Positions 39,043 to 48,102 of a stretch of 64,000 bases of DNA are shown one piece after another (position 1 is the stretch's first letter; every line of letters starts with the position of its first letter). Source of the stretch: Luteolibacter rhizosphaerae (lineage in GTDB: Bacteria > Verrucomicrobiota > Verrucomicrobiia > Verrucomicrobiales > Akkermansiaceae); NCBI RefSeq assembly GCF_025950095.1, contig NZ_JAPDDR010000008.1, positions 62,001-126,000 of the forward strand, written 5' to 3'. The notes beneath the pieces are model-generated. The model searched no databases. It had not been told where the DNA came from and saw only the letters and a program-made list of their open reading frames with translations. The translations under genes were made by a program, and so were the position numbers.

Positions 39043-39627
39043 ATGAAGCTCCTGATCGCCTTTCTTCTTCTCGTGACGTCGGCAATTTCTGCTTCACAAG
39101 GGAATGGTCGCGCTGCGAACGAAGTTGTCATTAATAGATACAAGCTTTCGGCAGTGACCGGAATCGGCAGTCATGCGATTTCAAGGTATCTCAAGGATCC
39201 CCATCCGAAACGCCGCTGTGTATTGATTACCCTCGGTGCTGAATTTTCGGCGGACTTCGTCTTCTTCGCGCAAACCGACCAGCAAACCTTCTTGGAAGTC
39301 ATCTGCTTCACGCCCCGGACCGACGGTAACAAGGAATGGGCAGGGCGCTTCGTGAAGTTCGAAGGAGGACCTAAAGACCAGTTTCAAAAGCTTCGCGAGC
39401 TTTTGTCCACGGAGGCGGACCTCCCGAAAATAGATTGGAAGGAAGAAGGTCTCGTCTTGGGTGGAGACCAATTGAATTTCCAAGTGGGGGAAGGACCCAA
39501 GATCGGATGGGGTGAGCTGACTCCCGAGTTTCTTTCCAAACACCCCGAGCGCCCAAAGCGCCTTCTGGAATGCCTGAAGATTGCCGAAGATCTGGCTGGG
39601 ATCCCGTTGCCACACAAGCTTGATTGA
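39043..39627 (+). CDS. Secreted protein of unknown function
   Basis: A 194-residue protein with a signal peptide (MKLLIAFLLLVTSAISAS). The mature part has several short beta-like segments (AEFSADFVFFAQTD, TFLEVICFTPRTDG). No known domain or metal motif is recognised. It lies 182 bp after the giant protease gene in the same direction but with different composition (lower GC), so I would not assume a shared function. Confidence 0.6.
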   Translation: MKLLIAFLLLVTSAISASQGNGRAANEVVINRYKLSAVTGIGSHAISRYLKDPHPKRRCVLITLGAEFSADFVFFAQTDQQTFLEVICFTPRTDGNKEWAGRFVKFEGGPKDQFQKLRELLSTEADLPKIDWKEEGLVLGGDQLNFQVGEGPKIGWGELTPEFLSKHPERPKRLLECLKIAEDLAGIPLPHKLD

Positions 39628-39973
39628 ATTTTGCTTGGACCCCTCCCCGGGGACTTGGCCTCGCCCATTTGCTATCAACTCAGTCAGCTCCTGACCAAGA
39701 GTTCCGGAGCATCCTTTTACCCTTCCGCTGGCATGGGAGCTCTGGCGTTGCGAACCATTACGTGAGAGTCAGGAAAGAATGTCGCTTAGCCTGCCCCGCA
39801 AGCGCGGAAAGTAGGTTACGACGACACTGGTAATTCTAGGGTTCGTGGTCTGGAGGACTTCACCAGTACTTGTTATTTCCGCTCAGAACGAATTTGGTTT
39901 TTTTTTATCCGACCAAACCAGCGGAGTTAAGTACGTTAATTTCTCGGAAGATCGGCTGATGCCCTCGCCCCTG
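39628..39973. other. Gene-free gap, low GC
   Basis: About 345 bp with a poly-T tract near 39897-39906 and no convincing gene. It lies between convergent genes. Near 39959-39977 a short GCCCT/AGGGC stem could end the gene at 39974, but this is weak. Confidence 0.45.
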
Positions 39974-40648
39974 TCAGGGCTTCGGAATCACCCAGCTCAA
40001 AGCCGCATTGTGGCTGGCCACCGCATACGCGATCCCGTCTGCAAACCCCGGCAGCTCCTCGTTGTAACCCGGAACCGTGAGCACCCAGCGCCCCGGTTCG
40101 TCGCAGGTGAACTTCAACACGCCCTCGGCATCCGTCTTCAGCGGGGTATGGCTGCCATTCGGCGCATTCAGCCGCGCCTTCGTCTCCGGCAGCGGCTTGC
40201 CTCGGAAGAAGACCTTCGCCTCGCCCGGATTTCCGGTCGGAACGATGTCCAGTGTCAGTGCCGGCTGCCCCGCGACCTTGTCGCCACCGGCAGGCAGCCA
40301 GCGGCTGTAAAAGATCGGCCGCCGCGCCGGCTTGCCGCCGAAGCTCATCACCGGAAAGACAGCTTCTGCCACCAAGGCTTGATCCGGCTTCGTGCCGCCC
40401 AGCGTGTAGTGATCCGGTTTCTTCACCGATTCCAGCGGCTTGGCATTCTCGGCCACCGGCAGGATTACACCGACTGGTTTCCCCAGAGAATCGAGATGCC
40501 CCGGAGACTTCTCCACATCACCATCCAACTCGCCGAAGCGGACTACCAGCGCTCCCTCCGGGCCCGGCTCCACTCACACGGAGTGGGCCAAGGCAGGGGA
40601 GGCAAACAGGCAACCGGCAAACATGCCGAAGCTGAGGAATCTTTTCAC
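39974..40648 (-). pseudogene. DUF4198 (NikM-like) gene interrupted by an in-frame TGA
   Basis: From a GTG at 40648 the frame encodes a signal peptide (KRFLSFGMFAGCLFASPALA), then HSV, then TGA at 40576-40574, then VEPGPEGALVVRFGE and about 195 more residues to the normal end. Homologues I know of this family have Trp at this place (HSVW.E), so a single TGG-to-TGA change explains it. The mature protein would have an N-terminal His and a Ser/Trp-type start, as in nickel/cobalt-related DUF4198 proteins. A GTG directly after the TGA could start a leaderless product. Lies 19 bp after the YHS-like gene. Confidence 0.72.
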
Positions 40649-40667
40649 AAGCCCGGGTGATCGAGGT

Positions 40668-41180
40668 TCAGGAATCCTTCTTCAACTGGGGCAGCACGCC
40701 CGCATCGATCGCCTTCTTCGCGGCGGCTTCGGGATCCTTCTCCCAGCGCTGCTTGGCCTTATCGTTGAAGAAATAAACCTTCTGGCCCTGATATTCGACG
40801 AACGGGCTGGAGGGGGAGATCAGACTTTTCTGGTGGATTGCGCAGTAGCGTTGCGGCAGCAGTTCGATCGTATCGAGCCCGAGTTCCTTTTCCTTCCCTT
40901 TGAATTGCGGCAGTAGACCCAGTTCCGTGGCGACCTTCACGTAATAAGCCGCCACCTTCTCGTCGGCCTCCCAAATTTTGCTGCACTTGCCGCAGCATAG
41001 GGCCACGGGCACGCCCTTGAATTCGACCTCGTTATCCTCCTCCACCTCGTCCTCGGTCATCATCGGGCACTTGTTATTCGCCGGAGCGTCCGCGGCGAAT
41101 GCAAAGCCAGCGGTAAGAAGCGAAGCACCGAAAAGGGCGGCGCGCAGAGGAAACAACGGGGACAAGAGGCGGATTTTCAT
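40668..41180 (-). CDS. Secreted protein with two YHS/TRASH-like metal-binding units
   Basis: A 170-residue protein from ATG 41180 with a signal peptide (SPLFPLRAALFGASLLTAGFAFA). Unit 1 has CPMMTEDEV then CCGKC, a Cys-rich metal site. Unit 2 has YCAIHQKSL and GQKVYFFNDKAKQRWEKDPEAA. Both resemble YHS-type metal-binding domains. It is 19 bp upstream of the interrupted DUF4198 gene in the same direction. I infer a periplasmic or surface metal-handling role; which metal is not readable. Confidence 0.72.
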   Translation of the reverse strand: MKIRLLSPLFPLRAALFGASLLTAGFAFAADAPANNKCPMMTEDEVEEDNEVEFKGVPVALCCGKCSKIWEADEKVAAYYVKVATELGLLPQFKGKEKELGLDTIELLPQRYCAIHQKSLISPSSPFVEYQGQKVYFFNDKAKQRWEKDPEAAAKKAIDAGVLPQLKKDS

Positions 41181-41367
41181 GATGATCGGGAGCCAAGGCA
41201 GAGCGGCTCGTCGGAGAATAACCCGGCTACCCGCTATTGGTTTCCCGCATGCTTGCGGAAATTTGGCGCTAGCTTGCCAACGCTGGCGGCGGAAGGCGTC
41301 GCGGACGATGATTGTCGCGGCCTTTTGCGCTTCCATCGCCGCGGAAACTCCGGTCGGATGATAGGGA

Positions 41368-41949
41368 ATGAACCCTCACGACACGGAGACTCGCTTGCCG
41401 AGGCGTAGACGAAGAAGAATCTTGGCCTTGTCCGGGGTGCTTCTTGCCCTCGTGGCGTGGAGGGCCTGGCCGCTCGTAGTGATCTCCAGCGAGCTTAACT
41501 TGAAAGGTGCCGTGATCGCGGTCATGCCCTCCGAGTTCTTCACCCCTCCCGCGCGAAAGCCCGATGAAATCCGCTCGGGGATGGCTCATCCCGGCTTCGA
41601 TTTCCCGAAGCTGGCCGTGCAGGCGATCTTTTGTCCCCGGTCGATGAGGAGAGGCCATGCTTTCTGGTGCAATGACCCCGCGCTTTCGAATGCGAAGGCT
41701 GAGGAGCTATCGCAAATCCTTTCCGATCCGGCGACCTATCAACCTTGGCTCGGAGAGAAAGGCTGCGGAGGGTTTCATGCCGATTGGTATCTCTGCTGGG
41801 GCAGCGGCGATGATCTGCATGAAGTCATACTCTGCGAAGGCTGTCACGAAGCGCTCATCTACTACGCAGGCGGATTCATCCGCTGCGACCTCGACAAGAA
41901 GGCTTATGAGAAAATCGTGGCGATCACCGCAACGCGGAGCGAAAGTTGA
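41368..41949 (+). CDS. Membrane-anchored protein of unknown function
   Basis: A 193-residue protein with a basic N-terminus and one hydrophobic helix (ALSGVLLALVAWRAWPLVVISS, about residues 19-40). The rest is soluble, with several cysteines (HAFWCND, EKGCGGFH, YLCWG, LCEGC, RCDLD), perhaps disulfide-bonded outside the membrane. No family is recognised. It faces fumA across a 39-bp convergent gap. Confidence 0.6.
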   Translation: MNPHDTETRLPRRRRRRILALSGVLLALVAWRAWPLVVISSELNLKGAVIAVMPSEFFTPPARKPDEIRSGMAHPGFDFPKLAVQAIFCPRSMRRGHAFWCNDPALSNAKAEELSQILSDPATYQPWLGEKGCGGFHADWYLCWGSGDDLHEVILCEGCHEALIYYAGGFIRCDLDKKAYEKIVAITATRSES

Positions 41950-41988
41950 GGCTCGGCGGGAGCGAGGTTTGCTTCCCGCCGTTCGCCA

Positions 41989-43617
41989 TCACACACAGAC
42001 CGGGCACTCGTTGATCTTCTTGAAGAAGTCGTTCCCCTTGTCATCCACGAGGATGAAGGCCGGGAAGTTCTCCACGCGGATCTTCCACACCGCTTCCATC
42101 CCGAGTTCGGGATACTCCACCACTTCCTGGCTCTTGATGTGTTCCTTCGCCAGTAGCGCTGCAGGTCCGCCGGCCGAGCCGAGGTAGAAGCCGCCGTGGG
42201 CCTTGCAGGCATCGGTCACTGCTTGGGAACGGTTGCCCTTCGCCAGCATCACGCGCGAGCCGCCGTGGCTCTGGAAGAGATCCACATACGAGTCCATGCG
42301 TCCCGCCGTCGTCGGGCCGAAGGAGCCGGAGGGATAGCCCGCCGGAGTCTTCGCCGGTCCGGCATAGTACACCGGATAATCCTTGAAGTAGTCCGGCAGG
42401 TCGCCGGTCTCGTCGAGGCGCTCCTTCAGCTTCGCGTGCGCGATGTCCCGCGCGACGATGATCGTGCCGCTCAGCGAAACCGCCGTGGTCACCGGATACT
42501 TGCTCAGTGTCGCGAGCGTCTTCTCCATCCCTTGGTCGAGATCGATCTCCACGCCCTTGAACTTCCAGTCGCGATACTTCTCCGGGATGAATCGTCCCGG
42601 GTTCTTCTCCAGCTTTTCGAGGAAGATGCCGTCCTTCGTGATCTTCGCCTTCGCCTGACGGTCCGCCGAGCAGGACACGCCGATGCCGACAGGACAAGAG
42701 GCTCCGTGTCGCGGCAGGCGCACCACCCGCACATCGAGCGCGAAATACTTCCCGCCGAATTGCGCGCCGATCCCGATATTCCGTGCCGCTTCTAACAGCT
42801 CCTTCTCCAGCTCCAGATCGCGGAAGGCCCGGCCCTGCTCGTTGCCGCTGGTCGGCAGTGCATCGTAGTAGCGGGTGGAGGCCAGCTTCACCGTCTTCAG
42901 GCAAGTCTCCGCGGAAGTCCCGCCGATTACGATCGCCAGATGATAGGGCGGGCAGGCAGCGGTGCCGAGCGAGCGCATCTTCTCGACACAGAATTCCTTC
43001 AAACGCTTCGGATTCAGCAGCGCCTTCGTTTCCTGATAGAGGAAGGTCTTGTTCGCCGAGCCGCCGCCCTTGCTCACGAAAAGGAATTTGTAGGCATCGC
43101 CTTCGGAGGCATAGAGGTCGATCTGCGCCGGCAGGTTCGTCTTCGTATTGACCTCCTGGTACATGTCCAGCGGCGCGGTCTGCGAGTAGCGCAGGTTCTC
43201 CTCCTGATAAGTCTTGTGGATGCCCTTCGAGAGCCATTCCGCATCGTCCACCCCGGTCCAGACCTGCTGGCCCTTCTTGCCCACCACCGTCGCGGTGCCC
43301 GTGTCCTGGCAGGCGGGCAGGATTCCCTTGGCCGCGATCTCCGCATTCTTCAGGAGCATCAGAGCCACCATGCGGTCGTTCTCGGTGGCTTCAGGATCGT
43401 CCAGAATCGCGGCCACCTGCGAAAGATGGCTCGGCCGCAGCGTGAAGTTGATCGCCTTCATCGCCTCGTTCGCCAGCAGCGCCAGCCCTTCCGGCGCCAC
43501 CTTCAGGATCGGCTTGCCATCGAATTCCGAGACCGAGACGTGCTCGGTGCTGAGGCACTCGTACTCGGTCTCATCGGCACCGAGCGGGAAGGGATCCTGA
43601 TAAACGAAGTCGGGCAT
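41989..43617 (-). CDS. Class I fumarate hydratase (iron-sulfur)
   Basis: A 542-residue enzyme from ATG 43617 (a 16-residue in-frame extension to 43665 has no similarity). The class I fumarase/TtdA alpha part has [24 protein letters not shown], and [19 protein letters not shown] and [15 protein letters not shown] hold cluster-ligand cysteines. The beta part has [19 protein letters not shown] and [21 protein letters not shown]. This is the oxygen-sensitive [4Fe-4S] enzyme that interconverts fumarate and malate in the TCA cycle. It stands alone. Confidence 0.9.
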   Translation of the reverse strand: MPDFVYQDPFPLGADETEYECLSTEHVSVSEFDGKPILKVAPEGLALLANEAMKAINFTLRPSHLSQVAAILDDPEATENDRMVALMLLKNAEIAAKGILPACQDTGTATVVGKKGQQVWTGVDDAEWLSKGIHKTYQEENLRYSQTAPLDMYQEVNTKTNLPAQIDLYASEGDAYKFLFVSKGGGSANKTFLYQETKALLNPKRLKEFCVEKMRSLGTAACPPYHLAIVIGGTSAETCLKTVKLASTRYYDALPTSGNEQGRAFRDLELEKELLEAARNIGIGAQFGGKYFALDVRVVRLPRHGASCPVGIGVSCSADRQAKAKITKDGIFLEKLEKNPGRFIPEKYRDWKFKGVEIDLDQGMEKTLATLSKYPVTTAVSLSGTIIVARDIAHAKLKERLDETGDLPDYFKDYPVYYAGPAKTPAGYPSGSFGPTTAGRMDSYVDLFQSHGGSRVMLAKGNRSQAVTDACKAHGGFYLGSAGGPAALLAKEHIKSQEVVEYPELGMEAVWKIRVENFPAFILVDDKGNDFFKKINECPVCV

Positions 43618-43667
43618 GCCGGGAATCCTAGGCAGGCCCCGCGCCTCGTCCAGCCCGGCAAACACTC

Positions 43668-43704
43668 AAAAAAATCCCCGCCGCACCGGAGTGACGACGG
43701 GGAT
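43668..43704 (-). terminator. Intrinsic terminator after the PEP-CTERM gene
   Basis: On the minus strand ATCCCCGTCG pairs with CGGCGGGGAT (10 bp, one G-T pair) around an 11-base loop and is followed by seven T. It ends the PEP-CTERM transcript 28 bp after its stop and insulates it from fumarase. Confidence 0.85.
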
Positions 43705-43731
43705 CTCTGGGGAGAGAATGTTTGATTCGGA

Positions 43732-44499
43732 CTAAGCCCGGCGGCGCCGGCGAAGCCCCGCCAGCAGCCCCAGCCCGCCCAGCAAGGCTGCAGAGGGCTC
43801 GGGCACGGTCATCCAGATCCGGTCCTGATCGGCCTCGTTCTCCGGATTCGCGTAGAAATAGGTGATCCCGCCGACATCGATCCACGAGCCGTCGCGGATG
43901 TTCTCCAGGAAGCTCTCCGCATTGTCGCGGGTGCTGGTGATCCGGGGATCGGAAAGCGCCGGCTCCACCCGGAAGGTGCCCGGCAGAGCACCTTCGCTGT
44001 CGATCGAGAGATCGCCGGAGGTCTCGTGGATGATCTCCCACAGCGCTACCTGCATGCCGCCCGCATAACCCACCAGCGCGTTGAATTGCAGCCCCAGTTG
44101 GCCCTCCGTCTGCTCCGACCAATCGTTGCCATTGGCATCGATGTAGGCGTCCAGCATCTCGATGAAAGTCGGCAGCGTGTGCGAGAACAGCGCCCTCACT
44201 TGGTCCTGCTGGCCGCTGCCCAGACCGGAGCCGAGCCCCGATGTGACATTGAATGCCGAGAGGTTGTTCGCCCCGGTCAGGAAGTCCGCGCAGAAATCAT
44301 ACACATACCCCGGTCCGTAGCCCGGAATCGTCCGCAGGTTTAGCCCCGCCAGCTGCGGTTGGGTCGGATCGGATCCCACTAGGAAGGGCACATCCTCGGT
44401 GTAAAAGGAGTTATCCGGATTTCCGGGTGTGATGGTCTGGGCCGCGCAGGGCAGCAGCGCCATGCCGAGCAGGGCGGTAAAAAGCAGGGGGTGCTTCAT
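43732..44499 (-). CDS. PEP-CTERM sorting-signal protein
   Basis: A 255-residue exported protein with a signal peptide (LLFTALLGMALLPCAA). The C-terminus is the full PEP-CTERM signal: VPEPSAALLGGLGLLAG then a LRRRRRA basic tail. The middle has ALFSHTLPTFIEMLDAYIDAN and WEIIHETSGDLSID, resembling other verrucomicrobial exported PEP-CTERM proteins of unknown role. It would be processed by an exosortase, whose gene is not in the window. It is followed by a strong terminator. Confidence 0.88.
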   Translation of the reverse strand: MKHPLLFTALLGMALLPCAAQTITPGNPDNSFYTEDVPFLVGSDPTQPQLAGLNLRTIPGYGPGYVYDFCADFLTGANNLSAFNVTSGLGSGLGSGQQDQVRALFSHTLPTFIEMLDAYIDANGNDWSEQTEGQLGLQFNALVGYAGGMQVALWEIIHETSGDLSIDSEGALPGTFRVEPALSDPRITSTRDNAESFLENIRDGSWIDVGGITYFYANPENEADQDRIWMTVPEPSAALLGGLGLLAGLRRRRRA

Positions 44500-44554
44500 C
44501 GGGGTGCGGGCTAATACTTAAGAAATCCTAAGTAAGCCGCAAGCCTTGATTTTC

Positions 44555-44980
44555 CTACATCCGCCCCTCATCTGCATCGATGTAGTCGAAGAAGGTCACG
44601 ATATCCGCCCGGTTCTGGAATCCGGATTCCGCCTTCCGCAACACGAGCTTCTCGGCCAGATCATCCCGGAATCCCCGCGTCCGGATGAAAGACTTCCACC
44701 ACGCCACCTCGCACTCCTGCCGGGTCGTCCCATTCTTCTTCGCCCAAGCCAACGCCTCCGCATCGCTCACGCCCGCATTCACCTGCCCGGCCAGCGCCGC
44801 ATAGTCCACGCCTAGGAATTGGCAGGTCCACAGGTCCATCCCTCCGCCCACGTTAGCATGATACTGCGGATGCAGCTTGCCTGCCGCCAGCAGCCGCACC
44901 TTGTGGCACAGCCGCGGGAAATACGGCATTCCCTCGATCTCGTCGCGCGGGCTGCGGGGTGTCTCGTAGGATTCGCTCAC
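44555..44980 (-). CDS. DUF5069 family protein
   Basis: A 141-residue protein starting GTG 44980. Blocks GMPYFPRLCHKVRLLAAGKLHPQYHAN and DLWTCQFLGVDYAALAGQV are typical of DUF5069, an uncharacterised family common in Planctomycetota and Verrucomicrobiota. Divergent from the DUF3253 gene. No signal or membrane segment is seen. Confidence 0.82.
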   Translation of the reverse strand: MSESYETPRSPRDEIEGMPYFPRLCHKVRLLAAGKLHPQYHANVGGGMDLWTCQFLGVDYAALAGQVNAGVSDAEALAWAKKNGTTRQECEVAWWKSFIRTRGFRDDLAEKLVLRKAESGFQNRADIVTFFDYIDADEGRM

Positions 44981-45054
44981 CGCGGCAGGGTGGGGGACCT
45001 GCCGATCTTTTCAAGGCAGGCTTGCGGACTCGCGGAGCACGGCGATGGTCCCGC

Positions 45055-45303
45055 ATGGCCACCGATCCCTTGGCACAAGGCATCCTCGATCTCCTCGCCG
45101 CCCGCACTCCGGAGGCCAGTATCTGCCCCAGTGAGGTCGCCTGCGCCACCTTTCCGGATCACTGGCGCGAGAACATGGAAGCCGTGCGAGCCGCCGCCCG
45201 GCATCTCGAAGCCGCCGGTGAAGTGGAGATCCTCCAAGGCGGTGTCGTGGTGGACCCCGACACCGCGAAAGGGCCTATCCGCATACGACGGAAAACCCGG
45301 TGA
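45055..45303 (+). CDS. DUF3253 family small protein
   Basis: An 82-residue protein from ATG 45055. The pattern ICPSEVACATFPDHWRENMEAVRAAARHLEAAGEVEI then DPDTAKGPIRIRR is the DUF3253 signature, a small winged-helix-like fold of unknown function. It is 49 bp upstream of the DUF1460 gene in the same direction. Confidence 0.82.
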   Translation: MATDPLAQGILDLLAARTPEASICPSEVACATFPDHWRENMEAVRAAARHLEAAGEVEILQGGVVVDPDTAKGPIRIRRKTR

Positions 45304-45351
45304 TCGCTAAAGCTTCCTTTGCATTTCCGCTCCACCCCCTAAGATGCGAGC

Positions 45352-46299
45352 ATGAGATTCAAGGGAGCCCTGACCGCCATGTTCCTCGCGGTCCTGCCAG
45401 CCGCCGCGCAACACACCGTCACCCCGCCGAGCCCGGTGCGCCTGCCCATGTCCACCGTCTTCAAGGGCGAGGCGAAGTTCCGCGCCATCGTGAAGCAGGC
45501 CGAGCGCGAGAACTGGCGCCAGCTTCCCATCGGCGCCCGCACCATCCGCGCCGCCCGCGCCATGGTCGGCACCCCTTACGTGAACTACACCCTCGAGGTC
45601 GACGACAAGGTCGAGAACCCGGTGGTGAACTTCAACGGGATGGACTGCTGGACCTACTACGAGAACGCCTTGGCCTTCGCCCGCATGCTCCGCTACAAGC
45701 CCGGCCCCTACACCCCGCAGGACATGCTCCACATGGTCGAGCTGGAGCGTTACCGCGGCGGCCGCTGCACCGGCGGCTACCTCAGCCGCATGCATCACTT
45801 GGAGGAAGTCTTCTACGACAACGAGCGCCGCGGCTTCGCCACCAATATCACCCCGCGCCTGCCCGGTGCCCAGCGTCTCCGTCGCGAAATCCGCGAGATG
45901 ACCGTGCAGTGGAAGAACTACCGCTACCTCCGCAATAGCCCCGGCTTGCTTCCCGAAATGGGCCGCATCGAAGCTGCCGTCTCCAAGCTCCCCGTCTATC
46001 ACGTCCCGAAGAACAAGGTCCGCAACGTCGAGCAATACCTCCAGGATGGCGACATCTGCGCCATCACCACGAACTGGCCGAACGGCTACACCTCGCACGT
46101 CGGCCTCATCACCCGCATCAATGGCCGCGCCATCTTCACCCACGCCACCTCGGATCGGGACAAGGGCCGGATGACCATCATCGACCGCCCGATCACCGAC
46201 TATCTCAACCAAGGCTCGAAGCACGCCGGCATCGTCGTCGTCCGTCCGAAGGACCTCCCGCCCTCGAAATTCTGGCAGCGTCCGGTGGCGACGCGATAA
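45352..46299 (+). CDS. DUF1460 N-acetylmuramoyl-L-alanine amidase-like protein
   Basis: A 315-residue exported protein (signal MRFKGALTAMFLAVLPAAAQ). The catalytic Cys lies in FNGMDCWTYYENALAFARM and the His in GYTSHVGLITRINGR, with a HATSDRDKG follow-up. These are the hallmarks of the NlpC/P60-like DUF1460 family, which may cut muramyl peptides in the cell wall. It starts 49 bp after the DUF3253 gene, perhaps in one transcript. Confidence 0.85.
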   Translation: MRFKGALTAMFLAVLPAAAQHTVTPPSPVRLPMSTVFKGEAKFRAIVKQAERENWRQLPIGARTIRAARAMVGTPYVNYTLEVDDKVENPVVNFNGMDCWTYYENALAFARMLRYKPGPYTPQDMLHMVELERYRGGRCTGGYLSRMHHLEEVFYDNERRGFATNITPRLPGAQRLRREIREMTVQWKNYRYLRNSPGLLPEMGRIEAAVSKLPVYHVPKNKVRNVEQYLQDGDICAITTNWPNGYTSHVGLITRINGRAIFTHATSDRDKGRMTIIDRPITDYLNQGSKHAGIVVVRPKDLPPSKFWQRPVATR

Positions 46300-46423
46300 C
46301 GTCTTCATAGGATAGAAGCGGATCGCTCTCTCCCTTTGTCGAAATATCTCCAAGCTAACTTGGGTATACTGGTGAGTTGATTTTACTCTCGCCGTATTCG
46401 GGCGGTGGTGGCAGCGTCATATA

Positions 46424-47044
46424 ATGATAGCGCCCCATCCCCTCCGCGCGTGCGTCGTGGCATTGTCCCTGTTGCTTCCTTGTCACATCGCTTCCGCGCA
46501 GGCGGACAAGAAGGAAAAGCCGCCGCAGGTCGGGGTGAAGGACGTCTCGATCCATCCTTGGACCGCGAATCGCCGCGAACTCAAGATCGACCCGAAGACG
46601 AAAGGGATCTTCGACGAACATCGCGTGAGCGTCACCTCCGGCAAGCAAACCCGCATCCGCATCTCCGGGAAGATGAAGCATGCGGGCGGCGATCTCGAAG
46701 GCTCCCCGGTCCTGCATCTGGGCAAGATCGCCCTGATTCCCATCTCGGAGCGCTCCGGGACCATCAAGGTGGGAGAGCCGTCCGCCTCCGATAACAGCAA
46801 TTATCTGATCCTTCTCGAGGACAATTCGGAAAAGCTTAAGACGGAGATCCTCACCCTTAAGAAAAACGCCACCTATACTTGGAGCGTGGTGAACGAAGAT
46901 GGAAAGATGGTCTACAGCGTCTTCTCGGAGGGAGAAAAGAAGTGGTCCCTTTCCGCATCGGAGAAGGATGTCAGGTCATTCGGGATCGGCGCTTGGACAC
47001 GATTCGAGAATCAGAAGACCGAAATCGACTTTGCTATTGATTAG
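46424..47044 (+). CDS. Secreted protein of unknown function
   Basis: A 206-residue protein with a signal peptide (ACVVALSLLLPCHIASA). The mature part is mostly polar and beta-like, with Lys- and Glu-rich segments (ADKKEKPPQ, KLKTEILTLKKNATYTW). No family is recognised. The leader region carries a possible TATACT -10 but no well spaced -35. Confidence 0.6.
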   Translation: MIAPHPLRACVVALSLLLPCHIASAQADKKEKPPQVGVKDVSIHPWTANRRELKIDPKTKGIFDEHRVSVTSGKQTRIRISGKMKHAGGDLEGSPVLHLGKIALIPISERSGTIKVGEPSASDNSNYLILLEDNSEKLKTEILTLKKNATYTWSVVNEDGKMVYSVFSEGEKKWSLSASEKDVRSFGIGAWTRFENQKTEIDFAID

Positions 47045-47128
47045 GTTCTTGGCGGAGGCCGCGGTGACCGCTTCTGCCGGGGAGTCCCCGGCTTGCCAAG
47101 CTCCGGGACACTGCCAGATTCACGGAGC

Positions 47129-48022
47129 ATGCCATCGCGGTCATCCATTCCGCTTTATGCCGAGATAGCCGACTACGCCGGCTGGCTCGGCATCCAGTCT
47201 TACGGCGATCTCGCGCAGTTCGGTGTCATCCAGCTCCGCGGTGGCGGATCCCTGCACACGCCGCCCCACCGCCGCGGCTTTTTCCTGCTGGCCTTCGGCG
47301 AGCACGGCGGCGTCATTGAAGTGCTCGCCGCCGCACCCGAGCAAGTCATCGAGTTCCCCGGCAGCATCTTCCCGAACCGCGGCGTGAAGCTCACGCAGCT
47401 TATCCTTTTCAAGCGCGAGCTCGTCGAAGCCGCGCTCGCTTCTCCTCATAACGAGTTTCCCTTCTTCTATTTCGACCGCCCCACAGTCTGGACTCTCAAG
47501 GGCGAGGAGACCGAGAACTTCCGCCTCCAGATCGAGCGCCTTGCGGCCATCTCCGGGAGAAACTCTCCCTACCAAACCGCCCGCCTCGCCGCCACGCTTA
47601 CGGCCCTGCTCTACGATCTCCGCGAGAGCCACGAGCGGCGCACCGCCTCCGTCGCGAATTCCGATCTCTGCCGCGACCTCGTCTGTCGCTTCGATGACCT
47701 CGTCGCCGAGCATTATGCCGCCCGCCATTCCGTGGAGGATTACGCGCAGCTACTCAATGTCACTGCCGATCACCTCGGCGACGAGATCAAGAACCGCACC
47801 GGCCGCAATGCCCGCGACATCATCGCCGCGCGCATCCTGTTAGAGGCGCGCCACCTGCTCTCCCACACCCCGCTCACCATCGCGGAGATTGCCGATCGCC
47901 TGCACTTCTCGGAGCCCACCCACTTCACCCGCTTCTTCAAGCGCCACAGCAAGCAGACGCCCCGCGAATACCGCGACAGCCTCAAGTCCCTGCCCGCATC
48001 CCAGCAGGAGAAGATCGCCTGA
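47129..48022 (+). CDS. AraC-family transcriptional regulator
   Basis: About 297 residues from ATG 47129, with GGAG close upstream. Residues 1-180 are a sensor domain (HTPPHRRGFFLLAFGEHG, cupin-like strands). The C-terminus has two helix-turn-helix motifs of the AraC type: SVEDYAQLLNVTADHLGDEIKNRTG and LTIAEIADRLHFSEPTHFTRFFKRHSKQTPREYR. It probably activates or represses the dehydrogenase gene that follows 80 bp downstream, by analogy with common gene pairs. Confidence 0.9.
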   Translation: MPSRSSIPLYAEIADYAGWLGIQSYGDLAQFGVIQLRGGGSLHTPPHRRGFFLLAFGEHGGVIEVLAAAPEQVIEFPGSIFPNRGVKLTQLILFKRELVEAALASPHNEFPFFYFDRPTVWTLKGEETENFRLQIERLAAISGRNSPYQTARLAATLTALLYDLRESHERRTASVANSDLCRDLVCRFDDLVAEHYAARHSVEDYAQLLNVTADHLGDEIKNRTGRNARDIIAARILLEARHLLSHTPLTIAEIADRLHFSEPTHFTRFFKRHSKQTPREYRDSLKSLPASQQEKIA

Positions 48023-48102
48023 GGTCTGCGATCCCGGAAATCGGTCACTTCTCCCCGGCAGCCGGTTACCGGATCGCCCGCCTTTCCTGCGACAAGGGTG
48101 GC

